Assembly: GCA_963971285.1 (NCBI GenBank)
Contig: OZ020262.1
Location: 7,659,036-7,723,035 of the forward strand
Source of the DNA: Astropecten irregularis
Lineage: Eukaryota > Echinodermata > Asteroidea > Paxillosida > Astropectinidae
Direction: 5' to 3'
Length of the DNA: 64,000 nt
Both the position numbers and the translations under genes were made by a program. Of the stretch, positions 21,716 to 34,200 are shown one piece after another (the first letter of the stretch is position 1; the number at the start of each line of letters is the position of its first letter). The notes below the pieces were generated by a model, which was not told where the DNA came from, searched no databases, and was given only the letters and a program-made list of their open reading frames with translations.

Positions 21716-21863
21716 ACATAAGTATTTTTCGTATACACCATTTTGTCTTTTACTTCTTAAAGGTGAATCGAATATTTAAATGTGCGAAAAATCAGTGACG
21801 AAACATGTCCTCAAAAGGAAAAGGGTTTCTTAGAAGCTTCAGGGGTTGAGCTCGTGACTTTTA

Positions 21864-22356
21864 TTAAGACTCGGAAGCCCGTTTGCATATAGCGGGGGCT
21901 GATTTGTGGCAATAGTAATCACCCCATTTTCCTTCTAGTCTGGCCACGTTAATCCTAGCACAATCTTCTCTGGATAGACCGCTCGGTTCCCAACGGGTGT
22001 CCCAGATGATGAAACTACTCGCCTCCGGCTCTCCATTGCAGAACCACTTGCCTTCTTCGTCTTTTTTTTTCATCACAAGCGATCCAGATGTCCTCCCATG
22101 CCGGGTGTTCCTCTTTCAGAAAGGCAGTCACAAAATCGTTCTCGTCTTGTGACCGGGGCGCGATCATCTCTCCTCCCATCGCCTGGCAGGAAGTCTTGGC
22201 TTCGTCCCAGGGCAGGCTTGCGGTAAAACGGTAGCATGAGCGGCGCCACATTCTCCAGCCGGTAGGACACTGGATAAAGGGACAATTTTGCCCGAGAGTG
22301 AAGCTGAAGAGTATGAATGCAGAGGGAATGATGAGGAGTTGCTTTGAGATCATCAT
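21864..22356 (-). pseudogene. Second C-type lectin copy, frameshifted at an A10 run
   Basis: It starts at tandem ATGs (22356 and 22353) and matches the lectin at 9971-10453 closely over signal peptide and domain: QNCPFIQCPTGW, WRRSCYRF, SCQAMGGEMIAPRSQDEND, IWIACDE. At 22061-22070 the coding strand has ten A's where the intact copy has ATAAA, a net gain of five bases. This shifts the frame and leads to an early stop. The other frame picks up with GKWFCNGEP and continues to the same ending (CKRASES) and TAA at 21864-21866. The 3' half stays well conserved, so the break is recent, or a homopolymer error in the assembly. Confidence 0.75.
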
Positions 22357-22815
22357 GACAGATTACTTCTAGCAGAACTGACCACGTACGTTCGGTGCAG
22401 TTATACGGTTATCCCTGCCTGGCAAAGTCAAGACACCTTGGACAAAATGGTGTTGAATGTTCACGAAATTGCAGAGAGGTGTTATGTGAAATCATTTTGT
22501 GACTAGAATGCAATGCTGATGATATTCAAGTTCACGTGAAGTGTCAGGTCTATTTTGTAGCAATCATCTGTCAGCTACGGTTATGAAAGTTGCGTGTTTG
22601 TCACTGTTCACTGCCAAGCTTTGAAGTAGCAATCTGAGTACAATATCGCCTTGACGCAGAAGTTCAGTTGCATACGATATCTTGTACCGAGAAATATGAC
22701 TCAAGAATCACTGCTTAGACAAAATCTATCGCTAACCAGTGAGATGTGCCAGCCGGTAGAAGTGGTGTCATTCAGAGTGAATAATGTCTTCCTTGTGATG
22801 GCTGTATACCAAATA
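22357..22815 (-). promoter_or_regulatory. Upstream region of the second lectin; TATA segment deleted
   Basis: Read on the minus strand it aligns with the upstream region of the intact lectin: CACGTGAAC with ATATCATC, TCGTGAACATTCA, ATTTTGTC, then TTGACTTTGCCAGGCAGGGAT. Between TTTGTC and TTGACTTTG the intact copy has about 19 additional bases including TATAAA. These are missing here. Confidence 0.5.
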
Positions 22816-23744
22816 CTTCGTCAACAGTTCAACCTACACATACTGTCAAAAAGCATTGCTTTCAGTCACGTACTGCTCGAGTCGAAGGTACTGAGGCAAC
22901 AAGTGGTTATAACTTGTGGCCAACGTGTCTCGTTCATAAAATAATATCAAACAAGAGTGGCGAAAAAGGTCTTCATATTTTCACAGAAATTAAATCAATT
23001 CTACCAAACCAAGTGGGCATAATTCGTGGTCAAGGTTTCAGCACCAGGCACCATCCTCCGCAAAATCAATACTGCAAGTGGCACGAGATAGGTCATATAC
23101 ACAAACTACATGTTTAAACAATCAAAACAAGATGAGTGGACAAAAAAAAAACAAGTGTAGAAAAGAAAATACAAAATACAAAAGGTTGTATGAAATGTGA
23201 CTCAAATTTCAAAAATGGTCACAACAAAAATAATGCTAACATATGCAAATTAATTAACTAATTGTTTTATTGCCCTAATTTCTCTTTTTACATAATTGTA
23301 TCTGCTTTAATTTTCTATTTTGTTGTTTTAAAGTATTAATTATCAGTTCTGCTCCAAATTGCTGTTTACATATTATTGTCAATGGGTTTTGTTTTGTTGC
23401 TCTAAATTACCCTTCTATGTAATTGTCAATTGCGTCTGTTTTATTGTTCTAATTTGTCGTTTTTAAGTAATTGCCAGTTGTACTTGTTTATCGATCTGAA
23501 TTGTCGTTTTTATGTAATTTGTCAATTGTATCTATTTATCTCCCTAAATTGCCATTTTTTTCATGTGCTGTATCTGTCATATTCCCATTTGGATTATGTT
23601 GCAATATAGCCGATTGGCTACAAAAGCATTGTTATTAATAAACCAGCAATAATTATAATATCTTCTGATAGTGGACATACATTATGTACCACAAAAGCAT
23701 GCATGTTCATGTTTTTGTAGACTATATGGTAATTTGCAGTATTG

Positions 23745-24245
23745 GAGTAGAGTCCTCAGATCGGAGTACAGAGTATTTGAAGGTCTGAGTTACTGGGCCG
23801 AGTCCGAGTACATTGCTGTCGAGTCCAAGTCCTAAGTATCGAGTCCGAGTACATTCAAGGTCGAGTACATGGCCGTTTTGTTTCACAAAGATGTTTATAC
23901 TTGGATGTTGATCATGTTGTGACACTCTTTATTTATGTTTTCCAAACCTTGCAAATGGAACTGTGCTGCTCTGTCCATCGGATACTAAACTCCCGATGAT
24001 CTTCATACTCCCATAAAATTGAGCAGAAATCGGCAACATTATCAACCGTGAACCCGTAACAAAACTGAAATTCGCATTAAATGGTTGAGTACTCCCAAAA
24101 GTTGAGTACATGGAATCGAGTACGGGCCAAGTACATTTTATTTTCGAGTACTTTTAATCGAGTACGGGCCGAGCATATGTCTGTACTCGAGTTGTACTCG
24201 AGTACGAGAACGAGTATGAGTACTCGGGTACGAGTATAAGTACTC
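23745..24245. repeat. GAGTAC-rich region
   Basis: Dense variants of CGAGTACA, GAGTCCGAG and GTACTCGAG, especially at 23745-23875 and 24100-24245. It includes self-complementary TACTCGAGTTGTACTCGAGTA. Related GAGTCCGAGACC sequence is at 26800-26910. Non-coding; probably a decayed repeat element. Confidence 0.45.
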
Positions 24246-24261
24246 CAACGTACACTCCAAC

Positions 24262-24634
24262 AATTTGTGTTTTACAAATCTGTGAACTTTTTGTTTGGGT
24301 ATGTAACCAATCCTGCACTGTACCTTTAAGATACATTTTTTTCATGATAAGAAGATAGTGTTGGTAGAAACATACCATTAAAATATTTCCGCCCGAAATG
24401 GTATATTTATCCAGAAATAAGTAAAACAAAGACGGAAAACTGTTTTTGATCTCGGGGTAAGATCAAAACCATTCTTTATGTTTTATAAGACGAATTGAGT
24501 TTTTTTTTTTGGCTATTTTCTCGTGACTCAGATGTCCATCTGAGCTCAAATGTTCACAGGTTTCATGTACATGTTGGATTAGACAAAGTGTGAGTGCTGT
24601 TCTATGACCTTTACCAATCATAGTGTACCTTTTA
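24262..24634. repeat. MITE family F, two pieces
   Basis: 24262-24324 is a right-end piece ending CACTGTACCT before TTAA. 24335-24634 is a nearly complete copy in the opposite sense, with CCGCCCGAAATGGTATATTT, GATCTCGGGGTAAGATCAAA, TGACTCAGATGTCCATCTGA and an end ATCATAGTGTACCT. Confidence 0.6.
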
Positions 24635-24655
24635 AGCATTTGTTGTGTGAATTAA

Positions 24656-24838
24656 AGGTAGTATCATACTTTGGTAAGAGACCAAAACAGAAATTCACAG
24701 ATTTACGTATAACTTTCAGGGTATGAAGATAATGCTAGTAGAAACCTAACGTTAAAATTGTTCCGCCTGAAATGGTGTATTTATCCAGAAATGAGTAAAA
24801 CAACGACCGAAAATCTTTCTGATCTTTTAAAAGGTAAA
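24656..24838. repeat. TTAA-flanked MITE family E, copy 3 (truncated)
   Basis: It starts AGGTAGTATCATACTTTGG after TTAA (24652-24655) and breaks off inside at CTTTTAAAAGG. Left half only. Confidence 0.65.
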
Positions 24839-25055
24839 TGACTCATGCAAAATTGTTTAGAAGACACCAACATGGTTTGACACTAGTCGTTTATCCGCCC
24901 ATTAAAAGCGGATCACGGTATGTTGAACTGTTTTGGTTTGTAGTGCAAATTTGGGCTTGGGCAATTTCAATCGGTAATCGAATTGCAGAGTTACAACTGT
25001 GTCCCGAGACTAAAAGAAAAACATAAAGTTCAATGTAAAAAATAACATTTTTTAA

Positions 25056-25425
25056 AGGTACTTTCATACTTTGGTAGCATATCGAAACAGAAATCTTCAC
25101 AGATTTACTGAGTAACCTACAGTGTATAAAGATAGTGATGGTTGAAAATATTCAAAATACCGTAAAAATTGTTCCGCCTGAAATGGTGTATTTATCCAGA
25201 AATTATTAAAACAACGACCGAAAATCTTTTTGATCTTTTAAAAGATCAAAAATAAAAGAGAAAAGACTTAAGAAATACTGTGGCCGTTTTTCACGGCGCC
25301 GTTTTCTCAAAAAGTGGGCACAGTATGGGACTGAAATTTTCACAGATGACTGTTACTGTATCTTCCTTGATATTTTTGCCCATGAATTGTATTTCTGTGA
25401 CAAAAGCCAAAGTATGATATTACCT
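25056..25425. repeat. TTAA-flanked MITE family E, copy 4
   Basis: It starts AGGTACTTTCATACTTTGG and ends AAGTATGATATTACCT, with TTAA at 25052-25055 and 25426-25429. Full length. Confidence 0.75.
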
Positions 25426-25860
25426 TTAAACATATTGCGGCTTGTGATTTTTTGTTTTGATATATTTTTTTTGCAGCTAGGGTCATGGTGTGCGATGTAA
25501 TTGGCTTTTGATTTTAACCTGTATTTAAAGCACCCTTCAGCCATTTTTCATTTACATTGACTATAGCACAAATATTCCGAACAGAAAATCAAACACAATT
25601 CTGACCTCAATCTCGTACAAATAAAACGACCGCGTGTGCTAATGTCAAGTTGCCAAGTCAGTCACAAGTGCCACCTCAAGTGGCCATACACCATGGAAAA
25701 ACTTCGGTTGGATAAACCTTGAACTTAAGGTCACTTACAATACGTACGGCACCGTATATTTTTCAGTAATCAATGGTGCAAAGATTGGAAACATTGGCCT
25801 CTCAATGTGGCCATGTATCATGCATACCTTTGGTGGGCAAAGACCACAAACTTTAGCATG

Positions 25861-26193
25861 GGTGTCGATCCCCGGGGGGGGGGGGGGGGGGGGGGAGAAG
25901 GATGGGGGAAATATCCCCCAATATTTGAGGTGTGGGGGATGGCGTGTATTATCTCCCCCCCCCCCCCAATTATTTTGAGTTTGAATGTCATTCAGGTTCA
26001 TTGTATAGAAATATTAATACAATTTGTGTTTTCGCAGTGAATTTATACTACACATATAATGTTTAATTCTTCTGAATATCGTTTCTCAATGCTCTAAATG
26101 CGACGTTTCGACGTATCCCACCTCCAACAGCCTCTCCTCGCAGGACACCAAATCACCAATCATCCCCCCCAATCATGAAAAGAAATCGACACC
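25861..26193. repeat. MITE with GGTGTCGAT ends and poly-G/poly-C tracts, copy 1
   Basis: GGTGTCGATCCCC at the left and AAATCGACACC at the right. A run of more than 20 G's follows the left end, with C runs inside. The interior GAATTTATACTACA and TTTAATTCTTCTGAATATC match the copy at 39111-39491 in reverse. Confidence 0.65.
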
Positions 26194-26358
26194 AGTGAAC
26201 TTAAGGCCGGTCAAATGTGACCAGGCACTGCGTATAACATCTGTGCAAAGATCACGAACAGACGAAACAAACCTGTCTTGGGTTAATTCATGCATTATAG
26301 TAGACCCTTGTTCCTGGGTACCGAGCACTGTACGCGGTAGGGTTGCTGCATGACTTAA

Positions 26359-26706
26359 AGGTAGTATCATACTTCGGTTTTTTGTCAAGGAAATGCAGAT
26401 TCATGGGAATACAAATCAAGAAAGATACAATAACAGTCATCTGAAAATGTTTAGTCCCATACGGTGCCCACCGTTTTTGAGAAAATCGTGAAAAGCGCAC
26501 ACAATATTTTTTCAATCTTTGCACAGTTATTTGGGATCAAAATTGTTGTTGGCCATTGGTTTAATTTTTTTCTGGATAAATACACTTTTCCAAGCAGAAC
26601 TATTTTAACGGTATGTTTCTACCATCGCCATCTTTATACCCTGTAAGCTAAAGGTAAATATGTAAAGATTTCTGTTTCGGTATGCTACCAAAGTATGATA
26701 GTACCT
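26359..26706. repeat. TTAA-flanked MITE family E, copy 5
   Basis: Left TTAA at 26355-26358 then AGGTAGTATCATACTTCGG. The right end AAGTATGATAGTACCT is followed by AATTAG, a decayed TTAA. Confidence 0.7.
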
Positions 26707-26729
26707 AATTAGCCATCAATTCGGGACCA

Positions 26730-28083
26730 TGTTCATGAAATGAAATTACTGCATTATAATAAATCGTAACAATCAAGAGTTTTTGGGAGGACTCTGGCCG
26801 AGTCCTTGAGAGAACCTTTAGTCCTTAACCTTTGAGTTGGAATCTGAGTCCGAGACCTTGTCCGAGTCAGAGTTCGAGACCTTGCAAGTCCTTCAGAATC
26901 GGACTTGGGTGTTCCACCAATGCATCAATTTAAGGCAATATTCCCGCTAGCCATCATTATACATGAAAATGATCACAATAATGAAGAGTAGAAGTGTCAC
27001 TTCAGAGCCACCATAGTTTTGGCATTTCATTATTATTATGCAGGAATCACCTTAAAGAGGATGTTCTTTACTTAATAACAAACCTCGTTGTATTTGTTTC
27101 AAAAATAGTCAATAACTTGACAAGAGAACAAAAATATTTATCCCATAAATACAAATTCTCTGAATTTCGTGAATGAGGGCAGCTGACAAATCTGTGTGAT
27201 TTCGTGACATAAGATATGGAAACATTTCCTTAAATCTGAATTTTTGGGAGCTTGCGGACTGAGAGTAAAATCATCCAAAAAGACTCTCTTATTTTTTTTC
27301 CCCAATGTCAAGTCATTTATATAGTTCTGGCAACAAAGCGATGTTTGATAAGTAAAGAACAACCCCTTTAAGCCCGCGGCGGTGCTGGTCCCCCCCCCCC
27401 CCTCCGTGTACGTATAGGCTATGCGGTACCAAGAGGCATGCGGTACTGCAAAATACTGATCACCAACGATCAGATAACATCATGGCGCTGTTGTGAACAC
27501 TATTTGACAAATGATCATTATGATAAAGCCCATTATTGACAATCGCGATATATCCGGGACAACCAACCCACAAACCGGTCAGTATCAAAGCAGTTTATCA
27601 CGGGGTAAGTTGTGTATTAGTTGTACGATCCCGTAAGTATATAAAAAATGCTGGTTTATTTAAAAGAACCCACCAAACTATAACAATTGTTCAATAATCA
27701 TGCGTTTAATCACAAAGTATTGTTGACAGCATTTCATTGAAACCACACTTTGTCCACAAGTTAGCAATTATGTTCTTCAAGGGTGTACTGTACAAGAACA
27801 TCAACATATCGGCGATGTTATTGAATGAAATTGGCTTTATTGTTAATGATTAATGTACCGAAGGCACCCATTTACAAGAGTAATGAAAAAGCAGTATAAA
27901 TTGCTTCCTTGTAGAGCTGGATGCTTCAGGTTTTAACACGTAACGAATTAGGTTCATAACTGTTTTATTACTTCATGAATGATCACTCATTGGACCCGTT
28001 CTATTAATCATTGAAAGTGAATATTAACCTCAACATTGGCTCCATTTTTCATTCTGTGATCTTTCAGACAACAATCGGACAAG
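26730..28083. other. Region upstream of the Reeler gene; no other gene seen
   Basis: AT-rich. It contains a C12-type run near 27391 and no supported ORF. A pyrimidine tract ending TCTTTCAG at 28060-28069, 14 bp before the start codon, could be a splice acceptor for a 5' UTR exon further upstream. No TATA box stands out. Confidence 0.35.
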
Positions 28084-28294
28084 ATGAATGTGATGTACGC
28101 GCTGTATGTTATAACTGTCTTTATGCCCATGGTTCTTGGGTATGGGAGTGGACCACCTATATCCAAAGATGGTCTCTGTACCGATATGATTCCTTATGGA
28201 CATAGAAACGGATCAGACAGCTCAGCGGAGGGTCCAGCGCCCTACACAATCGCCACTAGCACTGATGAATATACCGCTGGAGGAACACTTACAG
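28084..28294 (+). CDS. Reeler gene exon 1: signal peptide and start of domain
   Basis: ATG at 28084 (context GACAAGATGA). It encodes residues 1-70 plus one base. It ends CTTACAG|GTATTA, phase 1. It carries the signal peptide, C32 and the GPAPYTIATS segment. Confidence 0.75.
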
Positions 28295-31200
28295 GTATTA
28301 ACAATTAGCTCAAAAAAGTAATAATCAAGAAATTCGCAAAAGCATTGATTTCATAGAGAAATGTAATAGAAGTATCGTGTCTATTTTAGTGCATGTGTTT
28401 ATTTGAAAAAATATTATAATCGTGCTTTTTTTCCCCAAAATCATAGCGTTAAATTTCAATAAAAATACTAAAAGTTATAATACATGATTGGTAAAGGTCA
28501 AAGAACAGCACTAAAACTTTGTCTGATCAAATTATGTACATGAGGTGTGAACATTTGAGCTCAATCGGATATATGAGTCACGAGAAAACAGTCAAAACTC
28601 GACTCAATTTTCTTATTAAACTTAAAGAATGGTTTTGATCTTACTCCGAGATCAAAACTGTTTTCGGTCGTTGTTTCACTAATTTCTGGATAAAAACAGC
28701 ATTTCAGGTGGAAATAATTTAACGCTATGTTTCTACCAGCATCATCTTCATACCATGAAAGTTATACGTAAATCTGTGAACATTTCTGTTTGGGTATGTT
28801 ACCAATCATGCGCTGAACCTTTAAGGCTCATGGGCTTCCGTATTATTTGCAACTTCTTGCCGACAATACTTACCCTTTGTGGTAGAATGAAAATAATTAC
28901 AATATTTTATTTTCACTTCTAATAAGCCTTTCCATGGCATATAATGTGTACCGGGAATGACAACGCTAGAGAACAATGGTCGACTGGGCCAGGGCTGGAA
29001 GTGGTATGGACAAGGATGGGCCTACCTAAATCCTGTTTTCTCTCGGGATTGGTTTATTTCAGATCCACTGACTGATGTCTAAACACTCAGTCCGATGTGT
29101 TGATATAAGACCTGCATCCACTGTATAAATGAACAGTTATTCCTTTTTGACCAGGGACTTAATGATTTCAAATAAAATGTGTACATAGACACAATAATGA
29201 TTAAATTAATGGTAAATGGTCATGGCAGCACATCTTCATTATTAGTCACTTTAAACACTCAGTTATTGCCCCAAAAATACCTGTCATGTTCGTACAATAT
29301 CGCACATTATCCTGCATTATATAACATAATAGATCCTTGTCAGTACTTTGATTGGAAGATTGTATGTCGCTTGATATTTTATAAATAGACTATTTCAAGG
29401 CTTACGCCATGAACGTTGACATTTTGTTATATACACCCTGCAATTAATGCAGTTTGATATAATAGGTTGCGTTCGTTTAGCACACCACTGTCCAGTCAAC
29501 ATCGCCCTCTCGCTTGTTTTGTGCAATAAACACGACCATTCCCAAGTCAGGGCTGCCCCGTGGAAGCTAAACGATCGCACACATTGCAAACTTCGGTCAA
29601 CAGAGGGCGCTTGTGCCCGTGCTCACTAGTAAAAAATGGAGGCGGATATTACCTTTAACCTTTTACATTGACGAAGCCGGAGCCTGAGCCGTAGTAGTCT
29701 TGGTTCCAAGACCTTCGTTGTTGCTTTCCCGCGGCTCATATGGCGTCCCCGCGCGGCGGATATGGGAGAACTCTGTCAGACTTTTGGACCGTCACGAAGG
29801 TCTTGGATATTTTGTAAAGCGATGTTTAACTTTTTCTTTACTTTTCGTCGAATCTCCCTTGGAATTCCAAGGGAGCCAATCAGCGAGCGAATTTCAGCTC
29901 GCATCATGAATTATTCATGTCAGACAAACATTGTTGACCATAGGCGTATTTACGTACGTTGTGGCCTGCATATCGTGCAGTAGTATTTTGTAAACTTTTC
30001 GGGGAAAGATTTTGAGGACTGTACTGTATGTACTACGCAATCGAGCTGGCCGTCTAGCTCGACGACGAATGGGTATGCGTTATTTGTGGACAGCAGTTAA
30101 TTTCTTGCAAAGACTACATTTCTCTTAGATCTAAATCCCAGGAAAAAATAATTAGTCGAGAGATTTCAATGATATGGCAAATTTACAACCCTAAGAGGTA
30201 TAGTAGAAATGGTATATTTTGTGCAACTTCTGCTGCCCACAAGTGTCAAGTGAAACAAGTAAAAAACATGTGATTTAAAATTTTTTGTATCGTTGAAATG
30301 TTAACATCATGTTGTATCATTGGAATGATTTCATTTTCTTGATTTAATTTCATATTCGCAAAATGATTTCGTATCGTTGAAATGATTTCGTACCGTTGAA
30401 ATTATTTCGTATCGTTGAAATGATTTCGTATAGTTGAAATGATTACGTCATATATGTTCCTTTTTTTAAATGCTTTCATTTTCTCGATTTAATTTCGTAT
30501 TCGCAAAATCATTTCGTATCATTGAAATGATTCCGTATCATTGAAATGATTACGTCATGTAACGGTATCGTTGAAATGATTTCATTTCTCGATTTTATTT
30601 TCAAAAACAACATGAACAAAATTCGGTCTACTGAAGAAAAAACGGCCAACGTTTACAAACTATATACATGTACATGTTGTTAGTTGGCGTACGAGTTGGT
30701 TGGCGTACAAGTTGGTCGGCGTACGAGTTGGTCGGCATACGAGTCGGCCGGCGTAGGATATATGTAAAGAGCAGTATGCCGTATCAAGTTGTTATAAACT
30801 TGTAAAAGCACTTTTTATCCATGTTTTGCCCGTTTAACCTTACAGACTGAGGTAACAAACAAAAAAGATAACAGAAATAAAATAATATACTCCAATGCAG
30901 TGTCGCACCATTTTTAATTAAATCTCAATTATTTCTGCTCTTTCACATGAACCCCAAAACTCAAAACAAACTTTCATCTACCCCTCTCTTGGTTTCATTT
31001 CACATGTGTCATTTCCTTTAGTATTTGCATGTCTCTGGCTTTCATGGGATATAAGTGGTGAACATCGGGATTCCGACCATAAACTAAGTTTGATGTCGAT
31101 CACTTTTGCAGGATGTAGAATTTGTTCTTTATCCATCCAAATAACCACGGGTACCATCCAGACTTGTTCAGATCTGAAATGTTATATTTACTTAAAACAT

Positions 31201-34200
31201 ATACACAGAAAGTCACAGATTACTGTGTATTTCAGTGGCTAATTTACAACATAATGTAGAAAACCACGGTTGACGAATTATTGTACCTTGGAATACTAGA
31301 ATTTCATTGCATTTGGTCAAAAAACATGAAGCAAGGAGTTTTAAACGTGCTATTAAAGTATTATTTAGCCTGAGGCCTAGGCCTATAAACAAAAATCCAT
31401 TTACACTGTATATGCATGCATAGTACATGTACATACACCTGTACACTGCAATAGGCCGGTGTACCGGGGGAAAGTCTCTGTGTGTTGCCCTTTTGACCCG
31501 GCCATTGCCATGGTAGCTGACCACAAGCCTCGAAGTTCAGATTACGCATATTCAATCACCATACGTCATACCCGCTGTGCCTTATTACCATAATCTGGCC
31601 CCGCCCTCAAATACAAAATATCTAAGACCTTCGTGACGGTCCAAAACTCTGACAGAATTCTCCCATACCCGCGGCCCATAGGGCGCCCCCGCGCGGCGGG
31701 TATGGGAGAATTCTGTCAGAGAAAGCAACAACGAAGGTCTTGGAACCAAGACTAGAGCCGTAGCCGAGCTTTGAGAAAGGACCAAGATTCAGCACGCACT
31801 GAACTGTGAACGAACCGCTTATAATATGATTAAGCTGGCGTTAAGGTTCATGACTACAATAACTGCGGTATACCTTCCTGCAACTACCAATCGATAAACC
31901 TGCACTTGCAATACAATAATTATGTGGTATACCAAGCATCAATTCCAAATTAGCTTGCCAAAGGCTTATTGAGTCTTTGATCCAGTTCAGTTTTACTATG
32001 GAATTCTCATACCATATTGGCCTCACATCTGACACTTCTTCTTACACTCTTTTCCTGTATTGCAGTGACAATCACCGCCGACAGTGGGAACATGTTTCGA
32101 GGGTTCTTCATGCAGGCTCGACGTGCTGGTACAGGGGCGGACCAAACGGTGCCAGTCGGCACTTTCACCACGGTACCTTCCAACGCACAACAACTAACCT
32201 GCAACAACGTGGACAAGGTACATACAAGGGATATGAATCATAACTGCCTTCACATAGAATCCATAGTTACCACTGTCTTGCTCATGACACTGGAAGTGAA
32301 CTGACCAAAAAAGCATTAGATCCGTATAGGCTGACCTCTCTCTAAATCCTTAATAGAATTGATGCAATAAATAAGAAACCTTTTTGATAATATCAAAAAG
32401 GTGTGTATCATTACGTGTATCATTGAAACGATTCCTGGGGTGTAACGGTGTGTGCGTGGTTTCATGGCTTCTGACTGCCAAACGAACAAAGATAGTTGAC
32501 TATTGGGGTCACATCCAACGTAGGGCTGGATGGCTAAGTTGGTAGAGCGCCCGTATATACGGTATTCAGGAGGTCCACGGTTCGAATCCCGCTCCAGTCA
32601 ATTTATCTTTGTTCACTTTTCAAAAACCTTTTTGATAATAATTAGATTTCAGATTTGTAAAACAATAACAAACATATTTCTAAGTTTTGAAATGTCTTTT
32701 GTGTGGCTGGTATCCTCCTTTATCTTCCTTTTAGCCTGTGAGAAAGATCCTGCTAGGATCGAATCGCCGTGTCAGGCCCTCCTAACTCTAAGCATTTATT
32801 TCAAGTCATTTTGGCTGATGACCAGTTTGCAGCAGTTTATTACTTGTATTTTCCTTTAATATTTTCCGTAATAAACGGACGACTTGAGCTATGTCTGTCA
32901 TCTAAATAGTCGAATGTCGAAACCATTTACAAATGTAAAAGAGTTAAACTCCCATACACACCACTCAAACAGCCATTTTTACGAATCTTACGAACTGCAA
33001 GATTTAGGGGAACGAATATAAAGATCATTATAAAATTGGCGCCATTTTGGTTTAATATTATGAATGCGAACGTAGTTCTCTTTTCGAATCCTTTTCAAAT
33101 GTGTTGTTTTCGTTTCTAATGATCTTTTGGGGGCCTTGACATGTTTCATGTGAAGTAGTTCTTGGCTGGCTGTGACACCTACTCAGAGACTCCTGTGACG
33201 ATACATTTTCTATGCAGGGATTAAAGGGCATGTACAACGTTGGTAACAAACCAAAACAGAGATGTGCAGATATTTACATATAACTTTCAGGGTATAAATA
33301 TGGTGCTGGTAGGAACGTTCAGAAATTTCCTCCTGAAATGTTGCATTTATCAAGGAAGAGTAAAATCTAACACCAAAAACATTTTTCATCTTGGCAAGAC
33401 TCTAAGCATTTATTTCAAGTCATTTTGGCTGATGACCAGTTTGCAGCAGTTTATTACTTGTATTTTCCTTTAATATTTTCCGTAATAAACGGACGACTTG
33501 AGCTATGCCTGTCATCTAAATAGTCGAATGTCGAAACCATTTACAAATGTAAAAGAGTTAAACTCCCATACACACCACTGAACAGCCAAAAATCTTGGGA
33601 CTCAGATGTTCGACTGAGGTCAAATGTTCATCTTTGCATGTACATGCTGGATTAGACAAAGTGTGAGTTCTGTTCTGCCACATTTACCAACGCTGTACAC
33701 GCCCTCTAAATACACAATTTAAAGCCCATAAAGAGCGAACGTATGGGGGCAACTTCCTCGATTAAAAAATTACTTCTTCTTTTCGTACCCATACAATGCT
33801 GTATATTCTTTTCAACTTTTGCACAACGTGGTTATTCTGTCCGGGTCCGAGTAGTGTTCTTTCGTTTTATACCGTAGGCCAGATGCGTTAGACCGTTGAC
33901 GTTCAGTATCCAATTAGAATTCAGGGCAGACAAAAGAGACCGCCCATCGGAAGGTGTCCAATCATATACGTGCGTTGCGCCTGCGTCAGACCGTATTTAA
34001 ATACTCACGAAGTGTGGGCTGTTCAATATTGAACAGGTTGTGAGTCAAGCCTGAAGTCAGCCAATTAGCGTGTTTGGAAATTTAGCTACAGCTTGAAGAA
34101 CATCGGGTCTCATGCAATTTCAAGTCGCAGCCAAGACTAACGGTGTAAAGTAATATGGCTGCGGATTCAATAGGGCGTGGAGCATGCAAGTGAGGTAAAC

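Larger units (their letters stand above)
17995..23110 (-). other. Lectin-locus block C: second lectin with both flanks, expanded by insertions
   Basis: 17995-18135 equals 4775-4920. 21340-21815 is the lectin 3' flank (TTTTGTCTTTTACTTC, GTGCGAAAAATCAGTGA). 21864-22356 is the lectin. 22815-23110 is the upstream flank (GGCAACAAGTGGTTATAACT, CACCATCCTCCGCA). Between the first two pieces lie about 3 kb of later insertions, including a SINE and several MITEs. Confidence 0.55.
28825..32065 (+). other. Rest of Reeler intron 1
   Basis: Apart from the listed repeats (29464-29582, 29672-29816, 30290-30600, 30678-30746, 31612-31765) this 3.2-kb stretch shows no coding signal. Confidence 0.4.

Noticed and set aside
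25861..25900. Long G run as a G-quadruplex regulatory element
   Set aside because: It is part of a repeated MITE with matching C runs. The length may also be unreliable in sequencing.
19499..32599. The tRNA-like segments as functional tRNA-Thr(GGT) genes
   Set aside because: They are embedded in a shared repeat leader and tail, and at least one has an insertion in the anticodon arm. They are SINE heads.
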